A stretch of DNA of 47,743 nucleotides. It comes from a virus. The DNA is taken from positions 1 to 47,743 of the IMG/VR virus record IMGVR_UViG_3300030390_002582. The stretch is one strand, 5' to 3'. The notes under the pieces were generated by a model, which made no database searches, was not told where the DNA came from, and saw only the letters and a list, made by a program, of their open reading frames with translations. Below are positions 30,721-37,038 of the stretch, piece after piece; within the stretch, counting starts at the first letter, position 1; every line of letters starts with the position of its first letter. The position numbers and the translations under genes were made by a program.

Positions 30721-31359
30721 ATGAATACGACCGGCAAACGCATCGCTATAGCTAGGGAAGAAGGGGGCTGGAACCAGTCCGAACTTGCCCGCGCCCTGAA
30801 GGTAACGCCCCAGTCGGTGCAGGCTTGGGAGTCAGGCAAAAACACGCCACGACCGAAGAAAATGGCGGAGATCGCAGCAGTGCTGGGTAGGTCTGTCGGC
30901 TATCTGATGGGCGACATAGATGCCAGTGAACTATCCAACGTCGAGCCCGGCCCGCCTATCACCAGCCCCTACCGCGAAGTAAAGATCGTCGGCACCGCAC
31001 AGATGGGCGCTGAGGGTTACTGGCACGCCCTGGATGACGGGGAAGGCTTCGTCGATGTGCCGTCCAAAGACCCAGGCGCCTACGCCCTGCGCTTGCGTGG
31101 CGATTCGATGGCCCCTGCTATTCGTTCGGGCTGGATCGCCGTCTGTGAGCCAAACGGCAGGCTTGTGCCGGGTGAGTACGTAATGATCCGGCTAGTCGAT
31201 GGGGAAAGCATGCTCAAAGAGCTGCTGTACGCCAACGACGTAGAGGTCAGCGTGATGTCACTCAATCCCGCATATAGCCGCCGCACGATCCCGGTCGAGG
31301 AGATCGAACAGATGCACTACGTCGGACACATTGTGGCGCCTAGTAAGGTTAGGGTTTAG
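30721..31359 (+). CDS. CI-like phage repressor (XRE HTH plus S24 domain)
   Basis: From ATG 30721 the 212-residue protein has an XRE helix-turn-helix (WNQSELARALKVTPQSVQAW, about 17-36). A linker and a LexA/S24 peptidase-type domain follow, with Ser129 (RGDSMAPAI) and Lys166 (MLKELLY), the catalytic dyad. It should keep lysogeny by binding the TACAA-N7-TTGTA operators. The usual Ala-Gly or Cys-Gly cleavage site is absent from the linker. The ATG lies only 12 bases past the last operator and has no spaced ribosome site, so its mRNA may be nearly leaderless, as for lambda pRM. Two small genes and a terminator follow. Confidence 0.93.
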   Translation: MNTTGKRIAIAREEGGWNQSELARALKVTPQSVQAWESGKNTPRPKKMAEIAAVLGRSVGYLMGDIDASELSNVEPGPPITSPYREVKIVGTAQMGAEGYWHALDDGEGFVDVPSKDPGAYALRLRGDSMAPAIRSGWIAVCEPNGRLVPGEYVMIRLVDGESMLKELLYANDVEVSVMSLNPAYSRRTIPVEEIEQMHYVGHIVAPSKVRV

Positions 31360-31373
31360 CAGGAGCGGCAATA

Positions 31374-31697
31374 GTGAGCACGGAAACGACGAGCGACGCC
31401 AAGAAAGCCCTAACGGAGGAGGATCTCAAATTCTCTACCGACGAGTTTATGGCCTTCCTGGAGGGTGTAGGGCGATCTACCTCTTGCCCGTTGTGCCCTC
31501 ATGATGGGGCGTGGATCTTTCATACGACGTCGAGCGGTGAGCCTGATTCCAAAATGGTTGTGTACACGATACAGAGCGCCGTCGCGGACAAGGAATACAC
31601 TCCTGTTGTACTGATGGAATGCCCAAATTGTGGCTTTATGCCGAGCACAAGCTTGTTTGCTGTGGTCGATTACTTCAGGAAGAAGAATGATGGCTAA
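31374..31697 (+). CDS. Zinc-ribbon protein downstream of cI (rexA position)
   Basis: GTG 31374 has AGGAG 8 bases upstream and starts 14 bp after the repressor stop. The 107-residue product has an acidic start and two Cys pairs, C38-x2-C41 (CPLC) and C83-x2-C86 (CPNC), with a beta-rich part between (SKMVVYTIQSAVADKEYTPV), so probably one zinc ribbon split by an insert. It shares a transcription unit with cI and should be made in the lysogen. The next gene overlaps it and encodes a membrane protein. I know no family; the pair recalls rexA-rexB in layout only. Confidence 0.7.
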   Translation: MSTETTSDAKKALTEEDLKFSTDEFMAFLEGVGRSTSCPLCPHDGAWIFHTTSSGEPDSKMVVYTIQSAVADKEYTPVVLMECPNCGFMPSTSLFAVVDYFRKKNDG

Positions 31698-31989
31698 CAT
31701 TCGGCTGGTTCAGGACAACAGTATCAAGAGGGACTGGACGAAACGCCGCGGTCCGACCGATACTGGAGGCACTAACCCACCGGGAGGTGATGGCGTGGAA
31801 GCCCGAGTAGCGAAGCTTGAGACGCATGTCGAGTACATCCGTCGCGACCTCGACGAGGTTCTAAGCGACGTTAAGTCAATCAAAAGCCGTATGGCGTATT
31901 TCGCCGGCGCCGCAGCAGTGGTTGCCCTGGCGTTAGGCTGGCTTGCCAACAACAGATTCGAGCAAATCATTGGGCTTATAGCCCAGTAG
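31690..31989 (+). CDS. Coiled-coil membrane protein (rexB position)
   Basis: ATG 31690 (or 31687) follows AGGAAGAAG and lies inside the end of the zinc-ribbon gene. The product of 99-100 residues has a basic N-terminus with a Gly/Pro linker (GGTNPPGGDGV). A coiled coil (EARVAKLETHVEYIRRDLDE) and one membrane span (YFAGAAAVVALALGWLA) follow near the C-terminus. This layout occurs in many small phage membrane proteins. Being lysogenically expressed beside cI, it may act in superinfection exclusion. A terminator follows at once. Confidence 0.7.
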   Translation: MANIRLVQDNSIKRDWTKRRGPTDTGGTNPPGGDGVEARVAKLETHVEYIRRDLDEVLSDVKSIKSRMAYFAGAAAVVALALGWLANNRFEQIIGLIAQ

Positions 31990-31997
31990 CACTGCCT

Positions 31998-32023
31998 AAG
32001 CCCCGCACCTAGCGGGGCTTTTT
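31998..32023 (+). terminator. Terminator of the cI operon
   Basis: AAGCCCCGC pairs with GCGGGGCTT around a 5-base loop and is followed by TTT. It ends the repressor transcription unit 9 bases after the membrane protein gene. Confidence 0.88.
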
Positions 32024-32036
32024 GTAAGTGTTTCGG

Positions 32037-32056
32037 TTGTAAGTAAATGCTTACAA
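32037..32056. repeat. Inverted repeat TTGTAAG-N6-CTTACAA
   Basis: A perfect 7-base inverted repeat lies just after the cI-operon terminator. Another TTGTAAG copy is at 32022-32028. The half sites resemble the immunity operators but are arranged the other way round (TTGTA first). It may be a binding site for another regulator. Confidence 0.45.
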
Positions 32057-32361
32057 GTAGCGTCGTGATTACTCCCTATCTGTCCCTCATGCTTAAGCAC
32101 ATAGTCCAACTGCAATGACGCAGGAAGCGCATCGGGCCTGGATGGCTAATGGACCACCGCGCGGAGCGCGGAGACTGGATAGATGGAATAGAACGCACGC
32201 GACAGGCCCTGCTTCGGCGGGGCTTTTTGTATCCGCTCCACCCATCTCCTACTTAGGTCTGAGCCTCTTCTTTACATGTGGCAACCGGCCACCATGTTTC
32301 CTCTTGCCTGCCGATACCCTCACAATTACTGTGTGGATATCCAGTAGTAGGGAGGACCACA
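32057..32361 (+). ncRNA. Gene-free stretch with possible small RNA
   Basis: No convincing protein gene lies here. The part at 32060-32228 ends in a very good terminator and holds a CCGCG/CGCGG hairpin (32157-32171). It also has a 7-bp pair, GGGCCTG (32134) with CAGGCCC (32203), that competes with the terminator stem. This is the layout of a small RNA or an attenuator. Downstream to 32361 there is a small hairpin (GTGGC-aaccg-GCCAC, about 32278) and a weak promoter candidate before the DUF1654 gene. Confidence 0.35.
32206..32228 (+). terminator. UUCG-loop terminator
   Basis: GCCCTGC and GCGGGGC form a 7-bp stem closed by a TTCG tetraloop, followed by five T. It ends the possible small RNA and separates it from the DUF1654 gene. 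Confidence 0.85.
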
Positions 32362-32619
32362 ATGAATCGGACGCAACCTCACGCCATCACCCACTATCAC
32401 CAAGTGTCGACCTATAACCGCTTGGTGCACCGTGTAAACCGCCTAATCACCACGCCCCGCGCCCAGGTCGAGCGCCAGGCAAACCTAGCCCCACACCCCG
32501 ACGACCTGCCTGAAGACTGGGAACGCCTGCTGGACGAGATCCAGCAAACCGACGGCGTAGCCCTCACCCTCCGCCCGGACGGCTCCATACACGTCCGCTG
32601 GCTCCGTACAGAGCACTGA
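32362..32619 (+). CDS. DUF1654 family protein
   Basis: ATG 32362 follows GGGAGG. The 85-residue protein contains STYNRLVHRVNRLITTPRAQ, DLPEDWERLLDEI and TDGVALTLRPDGSIHVRW, the DUF1654 pattern, a family I know mainly from Pseudomonas and its phages. Function is unknown. It stands alone between two terminators, so it is an independent unit. Its presence supports a Pseudomonas host. Confidence 0.82.
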   Translation: MNRTQPHAITHYHQVSTYNRLVHRVNRLITTPRAQVERQANLAPHPDDLPEDWERLLDEIQQTDGVALTLRPDGSIHVRWLRTEH

Positions 32620-32625
32620 ATACAT

Positions 32626-32646
32626 AGCCCGCCCTCAAAGCGGGCT
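32626..32646 (+). terminator. Terminator after the DUF1654 gene
   Basis: AGCCCGC and GCGGGCT form a 7-bp stem with a 7-base loop, 6 bases after the stop codon. The T run is interrupted (TGTGATTT), so efficiency may be moderate. Confidence 0.65.
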
Positions 32647-32697
32647 TGTGATTTCTAGCGGCGACAATCGGCCTGTTTGTAGCCCACCCCAAGCAAT

Positions 32698-32760
32698 TAC
32701 AACTTTCGTGAAGAAAACTACAATTTAGACTTGCTAACTACAATTTATGGTTGTAATTTA
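32698..32760 (+). promoter_or_regulatory. Rightward early promoter (pL-like) with repressor operators
   Basis: TACAA half sites lie at 32698, 32719 and 32739, 20-21 bp apart. The last is a full TACAA-N7-TTGTA operator (32739-32755), and 32719-32735 is a partial one. TTGCTA (32731) and TAATTT (32754), spaced 17 bases, form a promoter overlapped by the operators. The motif matches the cro-cI operators, so the same repressor should control the long operon that runs to int. Confidence 0.62.
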
Positions 32761-32795
32761 GCCCCATCGAAACGCAACACACGAAGGGCAAGCAA

Positions 32796-33173
32796 ATGGA
32801 CGTTTTCACTCACGGCAACTGGCAAGGGTTTTTCAACCACGGCCTTAGCGAACGCGAAGTGGAATGCACCGTTTTGGCGGCTGGCGGGATGACGAACAAA
32901 GAGATCGCCAAGGCAATGGGTATCGCACCGGACACCGTGAAAAAGCGGATTCAGTGCGCGATGGATCGCCTCGATGTTCACCGCCGCGCTGGCCTCGTAG
33001 CTGAGGCGATGCGCAAGGCAATCATCGCCCCTCTCGTTCTGCTGCTGGCCATCTGCGAAGTGGCCCCACACCAACAAGTTCAGACCCGCCCCGTCCGCAC
33101 GCCGACCGCTATGAAGCGCGTCGTTCGGATAGGTCGCGAGCTGTCGCAGCCGCTGATGCTGGTAGCTGCCTGA
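32796..33173 (+). CDS. LuxR-type HTH regulator, first gene of the rightward operon
   Basis: The 125-residue protein has a GerE/LuxR helix-turn-helix at about residues 16-70 (GLSEREVECTVLAAGGMTNK, then EIAKAMGIAPDTVKKRIQCA). A hydrophobic stretch (AIIAPLVLLLAICEVA) and a basic tail follow. It has no receiver or autoinducer domain. The position right after the repressor-controlled promoter is that of lambda N, though the protein is unrelated. It may activate later steps or respond to the membrane. ATG 32796 has AGGGCAAG upstream. Confidence 0.8.
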   Translation: MDVFTHGNWQGFFNHGLSEREVECTVLAAGGMTNKEIAKAMGIAPDTVKKRIQCAMDRLDVHRRAGLVAEAMRKAIIAPLVLLLAICEVAPHQQVQTRPVRTPTAMKRVVRIGRELSQPLMLVAA

Positions 33174-33422
33174 TTTTGATTTAGGGCAGCGATGCCTGGG
33201 CCTAGCCCGAAGTTCTTTAGTGGCACCGCAACACAACAGGCAGCGATGAGCCGGCCTTAACGGCTCAGACGGATGGCAACTCTCCCGGGCGCGCAGCGTA
33301 AAGCGCCAGAACGAGTTTTCCAGCGGACAGGGTTCGCGGCTGGAGAGAAAGATTCAACCAAGTTTTCACTGATGCCGATTCGATGAGTCGGCATTGGGAA
33401 GACAACCGAACGGAGCAACACC
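33174..33422 (+). other. Leader region with hairpins, no clear gene
   Basis: In this 249-bp gap I see an inverted repeat ATGCCGA/TCGGCAT (33371-33393) and AGCCG/CGGCT near 33249. A 37-codon frame at 33273-33386 (starting MATLPGAQRKAPERVFQRTG) has no good ribosome site. Nothing more can be supported. Confidence 0.4.
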
Positions 33423-33605
33423 ATGAAAGACAACGCACTGCTGGTCCTCTTCTTCATCGCAATGATGATCACGGGGCCTGCCGCATGGATTACCCACCTG
33501 GTCCGCTGCTTCACAGAAGAGCAATGGGGCTTTCTGATCGGTGGCGCCATCTTCTTCCCGGTGGCGATTGTTCACGGCGTCGGGATCTGGTTCGGCGCCT
33601 GGTAA
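33423..33605 (+). CDS. Small two-span membrane protein
   Basis: The 60-residue protein consists largely of two membrane segments (ALLVLFFIAMMITGPAAWIT and FLIGGAIFFPVAIVHGVGIW) joined by a short charged loop. A GGAG site lies 8 bases before ATG 33423. No family is recognised. Early-operon membrane peptides of this size can affect superinfection or host membrane proteins, but nothing specific can be said. Confidence 0.65.
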   Translation: MKDNALLVLFFIAMMITGPAAWITHLVRCFTEEQWGFLIGGAIFFPVAIVHGVGIWFGAW

Positions 33606-33683
33606 GCCCGCCCGGATGCGCCCCGTTCGCAGCTTCAGGTTCGCGTTAAGCGGATGGAAGAGGCGGAGCTGGCGGCTTGATTC

Positions 33684-33710
33684 GAACTGCTAAGGAATGC
33701 TTAGCAGTTC
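33684..33710. repeat. Perfect 11-bp inverted repeat
   Basis: GAACTGCTAAG and CTTAGCAGTTC pair perfectly around GAATG. No T run follows on either strand. It could be an RNA hairpin or processing site, or an operator. It is the strongest perfect short-loop palindrome in the accessory region. Confidence 0.7.
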
Positions 33711-33764
33711 ACCCCCTGGCCGTTGTAGGCGGCCATTGAATGACTACGGATAGGAGATAGAGAG

Positions 33765-33953
33765 ATGTGGGTTCTGACGATCTGCATCGGCCTGAGCGTG
33801 ATGGGATGTGGAGCTAGGCCAGATGCTGTTTTTGAGAAGAAAGAAGATTGCTATGAAGCGTTGCGCGAGATCCGATTTCAAGAGCGCGGCAAGCTTCAGA
33901 CCGGCGAGGACGCAACCGATAGCCTTGCCTACTGCATGCCGAAGAAGGCCTAA
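33765..33953 (+). CDS. Small exported or membrane-linked protein
   Basis: The 62-residue protein has a hydrophobic start ending in Cys (WVLTICIGLSVMGCGARPDA). It could be a short signal peptide with a lipobox-like VMGC or a membrane anchor. A soluble charged part with two further Cys follows (EDCYEALREIRF, LAYCMPKKA). ATG 33765 follows AGGAGATAGAGAG. Function is unknown. Confidence 0.6.
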   Translation: MWVLTICIGLSVMGCGARPDAVFEKKEDCYEALREIRFQERGKLQTGEDATDSLAYCMPKKA

Positions 33954-33993
33954 CCGCCCCATCCGGGCACCCATCAGCACATAGGAGGATGAG

Positions 33994-34269
33994 ATGAGCG
34001 AATGGATAAGCGTGACCGAGCGTTTGCCGGAGCCGGGCGTGACCGTCCTTGTTTACTCGCCGCCACAACCGGGCGATTGGCCAGACAGCGTGCGGATCGA
34101 CTTCGACGGAATCGACCCTGAATCAGGCGGCGATTACTGGGTTGGCCACGGCGAGCACTACGAGCATTGGTGCTGCATTGCGAAGGGCGGCGATGACATC
34201 GACTGGCACGGGCCATCGGAAAAGGCGCCTTACACGCACTGGCGCGAACTGCCCGATCCCCCGCAATGA
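33994..34269 (+). CDS. DUF551 protein
   Basis: The 91-residue protein starts MSEWISVTERLPEPGVTVLV and ends HWRELPDPPQ, the DUF551 signature (W-I-S-V-x-x-R-L-P at the start, W-x-x-L-P-x-P-P at the end). The domain is very common in phage early regions. Its role is unknown. An AGGAGG site precedes the start. Confidence 0.88.
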   Translation: MSEWISVTERLPEPGVTVLVYSPPQPGDWPDSVRIDFDGIDPESGGDYWVGHGEHYEHWCCIAKGGDDIDWHGPSEKAPYTHWRELPDPPQ

Positions 34270-34364
34270 CCCCCTATCACGGCTTACTCCTCCTCACCGC
34301 TATCTGGATCGTATGGATTGTCCGGGAGTGGTGGGGGAGGAATTGGAAGGAGATGGATGAATGA
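34266..34364 (+). CDS. Very small membrane protein
   Basis: A 32-residue ORF (GLLLLTAIWIVWIVREWWG core) overlaps the DUF551 stop and the next start by 4 bp each. It is a single hydrophobic helix with a charged tail. The tiling supports translation. Confidence 0.5.
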   Translation: MTPYHGLLLLTAIWIVWIVREWWGRNWKEMDE

Positions 34365-35104
34365 AGCGAACGCAGATATGGAGCAGCGGTGGAGGAACCC
34401 AGAGCACCGCTATTGCGGCTCTGATTTGCCAAGGCGAGCTCAGTCCGGACCTTTCCATCATCATTGATACCGAGCGGGAGATGAGTACCACCTGGGACTA
34501 TCTCGACCGCTGGGTGATGCCAGCTCTACAGGCCGCAGGCGCGACCCTGCACCGAGTTGAAAAGAGCCGCTATGCCACGGTCGACCTAATGCGCAATGAC
34601 GACATCCTGATCCCTGCATTCACGACTGAATCGGGCGAGATCGGAAAGCTGCCTACGTACTGCTCGAACGAGTGGAAGCAGCGCGTGATGCGCCGCTGGG
34701 CAACTGAGCAAGGGGTTGAGCAGGCCGACGTCTGGCTGGGCATGACCATTGATGAAATGCGGCGCGTCGCCCAGCCGACCGGAAAGTGGCAAAACAAGTA
34801 TCCGCTGATCGATCGCCGCATGACCAGGGGCGACTGCATTGCGATGGTCAAGCGCATGGGCTGGCCGGAGCCGCCTCGATCGAGCTGCTGGATGTGCCCG
34901 AACAAGTCTGGCCATGAATGGCAGTGGCAAAAAGAGAACTCGCCCAAGGATTTCGAGCGTGCCGTTCAGTTTGAGAAAGAAATCCAGCGACGCGACGAAG
35001 ACCTCTGGCTAACCGATACAGGAAAGCCGCTCAGCGAAGCAGACCTCTCAGTTGCGAACGACCTATTTACGGGCCGATGTGACTCAGGGATGTGCTTCAC
35101 CTAG
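34361..35104 (+). CDS. PP-loop ATPase, PAPS-reductase/DndC-like, Cys-rich
   Basis: The 247-residue protein has a PP-loop at residues 9-15 (SSGGGTQST), which binds ATP and forms adenylated intermediates in sulfurtransferases and PAPS reductases. Cys101 (LPTYCSNEWKQR), Cys176-W-M-Cys179-P and Cys240/Cys245 near the C-terminus form a set that could hold an iron-sulfur cluster, as in DndC or TtcA-type enzymes. Other features are DTEREMSTTWDYL and TIDEMRRV. Phage members of this superfamily are widespread, and their reaction is mostly unknown. No DndA/B/D/E partner is visible. A structured gene-free stretch follows immediately. Confidence 0.82.
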   Translation: MKRTQIWSSGGGTQSTAIAALICQGELSPDLSIIIDTEREMSTTWDYLDRWVMPALQAAGATLHRVEKSRYATVDLMRNDDILIPAFTTESGEIGKLPTYCSNEWKQRVMRRWATEQGVEQADVWLGMTIDEMRRVAQPTGKWQNKYPLIDRRMTRGDCIAMVKRMGWPEPPRSSCWMCPNKSGHEWQWQKENSPKDFERAVQFEKEIQRRDEDLWLTDTGKPLSEADLSVANDLFTGRCDSGMCFT

Positions 35105-35465
35105 CGCACCAAGTAACAGGCGAGCGCAGCGCCCCTTCGGGATATCTGCGACAGGGATAAGCCGGTAGTGCCCTGATTGCGTAAAACACCGGCAGCCGTT
35201 GGCGGGCTCTCACAGCTTGCCCGTTGAGATGGCCGAGTCGCTCCCGTAAGGAGCGTGTATCGGAGAGCCAACTGGGCTGTTCATATCTCCTACGGCAGCC
35301 AGCGAAGCGCAAGCGGAACAAGGTGGGCCAACACCCCGCGCTCAGTAGCACAGCTGGCTCCCCGATACATCGCATCACTCCTACAACTCAGCACTCACCG
35401 CAAAGCCTCCCCTTGTACCTCACTGGTCCTGCGATACAGGACGGGGGCTTTGCAGTGGGTGCCAT
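35105..35465 (+). ncRNA. Candidate structured noncoding RNA of about 360 nt
   Basis: No plausible gene covers this stretch, but helices do. GGCG/CGCC lies at 35119-35133, GCCGGT/ACCGGC at 35161-35193, CGGGC/GCCCG at 35203-35223 and CGCTCC/GGAGCG at 35239-35255. A long helix pairs 35257-35274 with 35351-35368 (16 of 18 paired) and encloses hairpins at 35275-35300 and 35322-35335. A final compound helix at 35392-35461 has arms of 7, 8 and 3 bp around a perfect 6-bp hairpin (GTCCTG-CGATA-CAGGAC). Such nesting is unusual for spacer DNA. It lies between the PP-loop gene and the next gene, on the rightward transcript. It could be a regulatory leader or a free RNA. Confidence 0.45.
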
Positions 35466-35511
35466 TCAATCCAAATCGAAACGCTGCGCAGGACGCGGCT
35501 ACGGAGAGCTT

Positions 35512-35886
35512 ATGTCTGTTGCATTCGAGCTGAACGAAGGAAAGGTAGTCATCGACGTGAACTACCTGCTGGACGCCATGAGCGATCAGGCAAAGCTTGA
35601 TCTGGTAGAGCGCCTGGCGGTTGAAGACGTTGTGATCAAGCACGTCGTTGACCAGATCGTCGAAGGCCTCACCGAGAACTGCTACGGCGGCTCTCGCTTG
35701 TGTGGATCTTCTGTTGAACCGTCACTGCCGCTAGATATAGCGCACCGACGCATTGCCGAAGCCAGCGGAGAGATTGCGAGCGCTGAAATCGCATCACTAA
35801 AGCGTGAGCTTGCGAGCACTTCCGAACGACTGTGCAGCGCCTATGCCGAGCTTGACCGGATCCAGCGCCCGTCTCGCTACGCCTAA
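35512..35886 (+). CDS. Accessory protein, unknown
   Basis: ATG 35512 follows GGAGAGCTT. The 124-residue protein starts MSVAFELNEGKVVIDVNYLL and continues with helices (AKLDLVERLAVEDVVIKHVV). A Cys-containing loop (CYGGSRLCGSS) and a coiled coil follow (GEIASAEIASLKRELASTSE). It resembles no family I recognise. The upstream frame from 35224 runs through the structured RNA region and is not real coding. Confidence 0.6.
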   Translation: MSVAFELNEGKVVIDVNYLLDAMSDQAKLDLVERLAVEDVVIKHVVDQIVEGLTENCYGGSRLCGSSVEPSLPLDIAHRRIAEASGEIASAEIASLKRELASTSERLCSAYAELDRIQRPSRYA

Positions 35887-35922
35887 CCCGCCAGCCTGTC
35901 CGGGCGACCCGAGGTAACCCAC

Positions 35923-36141
35923 ATGAACGCACTAGCACGCGGCCAGCGGCGCCGAGAGTCGTCCCTGCCTGCTGATAACACAACGCTTGAGGAAGCCATT
36001 CAGCAGCAGCTGGAGGAGCACGACGAAGCAACCGTCCAGGCATTCATCGACTACTGCGATGACCGGATAGACGACTTCCTCGAACACGAGGCCAACCGGC
36101 GCCGTGAGCACGCCGAAGAGATCAGGAGAGACGCAGCATGA
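35923..36141 (+). CDS. Small acidic accessory protein
   Basis: The 72-residue protein (MNALARGQRRRESSLPADNT, then QQQLEEHDEATVQAFIDYCD) has a basic head and an acidic helical body. It overlaps the next gene by 4 bp. Function is unknown. Confidence 0.55.
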   Translation: MNALARGQRRRESSLPADNTTLEEAIQQQLEEHDEATVQAFIDYCDDRIDDFLEHEANRRREHAEEIRRDAA

Positions 36142-36428
36142 ACAAGGAAATCATCGCAGCAGTCGAGCGGCTGTTTTCGGCCTGCATTCATCTGAACGAG
36201 TCGAGCCCACATAGCGCGCACATCAATTTCAGCGGCCACGTCGAGACGCTGGCGGTAAGCGTTGACCCGGCCGGCACGGTTTACGCCGACACCAGCTATT
36301 CGCCGATCCTCAGCGAATACATCTACCTGAAGCCGAGCCCTCTGGAAACCGAGGCGCAGATATTGACCAGCCTGAACGCGCTGACCGATCGGCTGTATGG
36401 CATGGCAGAGCACGAGGAGGCGGCATGA
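36138..36428 (+). CDS. Accessory protein, unknown
   Basis: The 96-residue protein (MNKEIIAAVERLFSACIHLN, then GHVETLAVSVDPAGTVYADT) has a helix, a beta part and a C-terminal helix. It is coupled to both neighbours by 4-bp overlaps. No family is recognised. Confidence 0.58.
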   Translation: MNKEIIAAVERLFSACIHLNESSPHSAHINFSGHVETLAVSVDPAGTVYADTSYSPILSEYIYLKPSPLETEAQILTSLNALTDRLYGMAEHEEAA

Positions 36429-36850
36429 GCACGAATCGCTACATCGACAAGCTCAAGGCGCGACTGGCAAAGGAAGCCGACCAGCGCATGCAGCTGCAGG
36501 CCCTTCTGGACGATCAGGTCGCTCGGAATCGCGCCCTTCTCGCTGAGCGGGATGATCTGTTGCGTCAGGTTGAGACGCTGACCGATTGGTATTCGAACAG
36601 CTTGAACGTGATCAACGAAGTAACGGCAGCTCTGCCTGGCGTCCAGTACATGGACCCGCCAGACGGCGGCGACGTATCGGTGCCTGAGCAGGTGCGGCGC
36701 ATGGCGAAGGATGCCGAGCGTTATCGGTGGCTGCGTCACGCGGACCTTGATGCGCTAGCCGAGGCTAACTGGGGTCCGGACGGTGAAGTTTACCGAGGCG
36801 ATGCGTTTGACCAAGCCATCGACGCCGCCCTGCAAGGAGAGCAGCCATGA
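36425..36850 (+). CDS. Coiled-coil accessory protein
   Basis: The 141-residue protein begins with a long coiled coil (IDKLKARLAKEADQRMQLQA to ERDDLLRQVETLTDWY). A C-terminal segment DAERYRWLRHADLDALAEAN is a motif often seen at the ends of phage Ead/Ea22-like and related early proteins. The YRWLR-type ending with FDQAIDAAL is a frequent phage module of unknown role. It is tiled with both neighbours. Confidence 0.62.
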   Translation: MSTNRYIDKLKARLAKEADQRMQLQALLDDQVARNRALLAERDDLLRQVETLTDWYSNSLNVINEVTAALPGVQYMDPPDGGDVSVPEQVRRMAKDAERYRWLRHADLDALAEANWGPDGEVYRGDAFDQAIDAALQGEQP

Positions 36851-37038
36851 ACGCCACTACCGCACCGGTAACCAGTCTCATCGATGAGCAGCTGGCCGAG
36901 ATCGAAACACGCTTCCAAGTCCAGTCGAAAGGTCGCATGTGGCACATCATCGACCGGGTGAAGGGAAAGACAGTCGGCTTCGATGGTGAGTATCAAAGCG
37001 CGCTATGGCGGGCTGAGCATCTGGAGCGCACGGCATGA
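36847..37038 (+). CDS. Small accessory protein, unknown
   Basis: The 63-residue protein (MNATTAPVTSLIDEQLAEIE, then FQVQSKGRMWHIIDRVKGKT) overlaps its neighbours by 4 bp on each side. It has a helix followed by a small beta part. Function is unknown. Confidence 0.55.
   Translation: MNATTAPVTSLIDEQLAEIETRFQVQSKGRMWHIIDRVKGKTVGFDGEYQSALWRAEHLERTA

Noticed and set aside
32115-32417. A 100-codon frame between terminators
   Set aside because: It reads through a strong terminator and into the DUF1654 gene in another frame, and has no good ribosome site.
35221-35300. A tRNA-like stretch (TGGCCGAGT, hairpins)
   Set aside because: There is no T-arm GTTCRA box, no anticodon arm and no acceptor pairing. 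The helices fit the larger structured region better.
35105-35511. Group I or group II intron
   Set aside because: The conserved core elements of group I introns were not found, no reverse transcriptase or internal nuclease is present, and the flanks are separate complete genes rather than exons.
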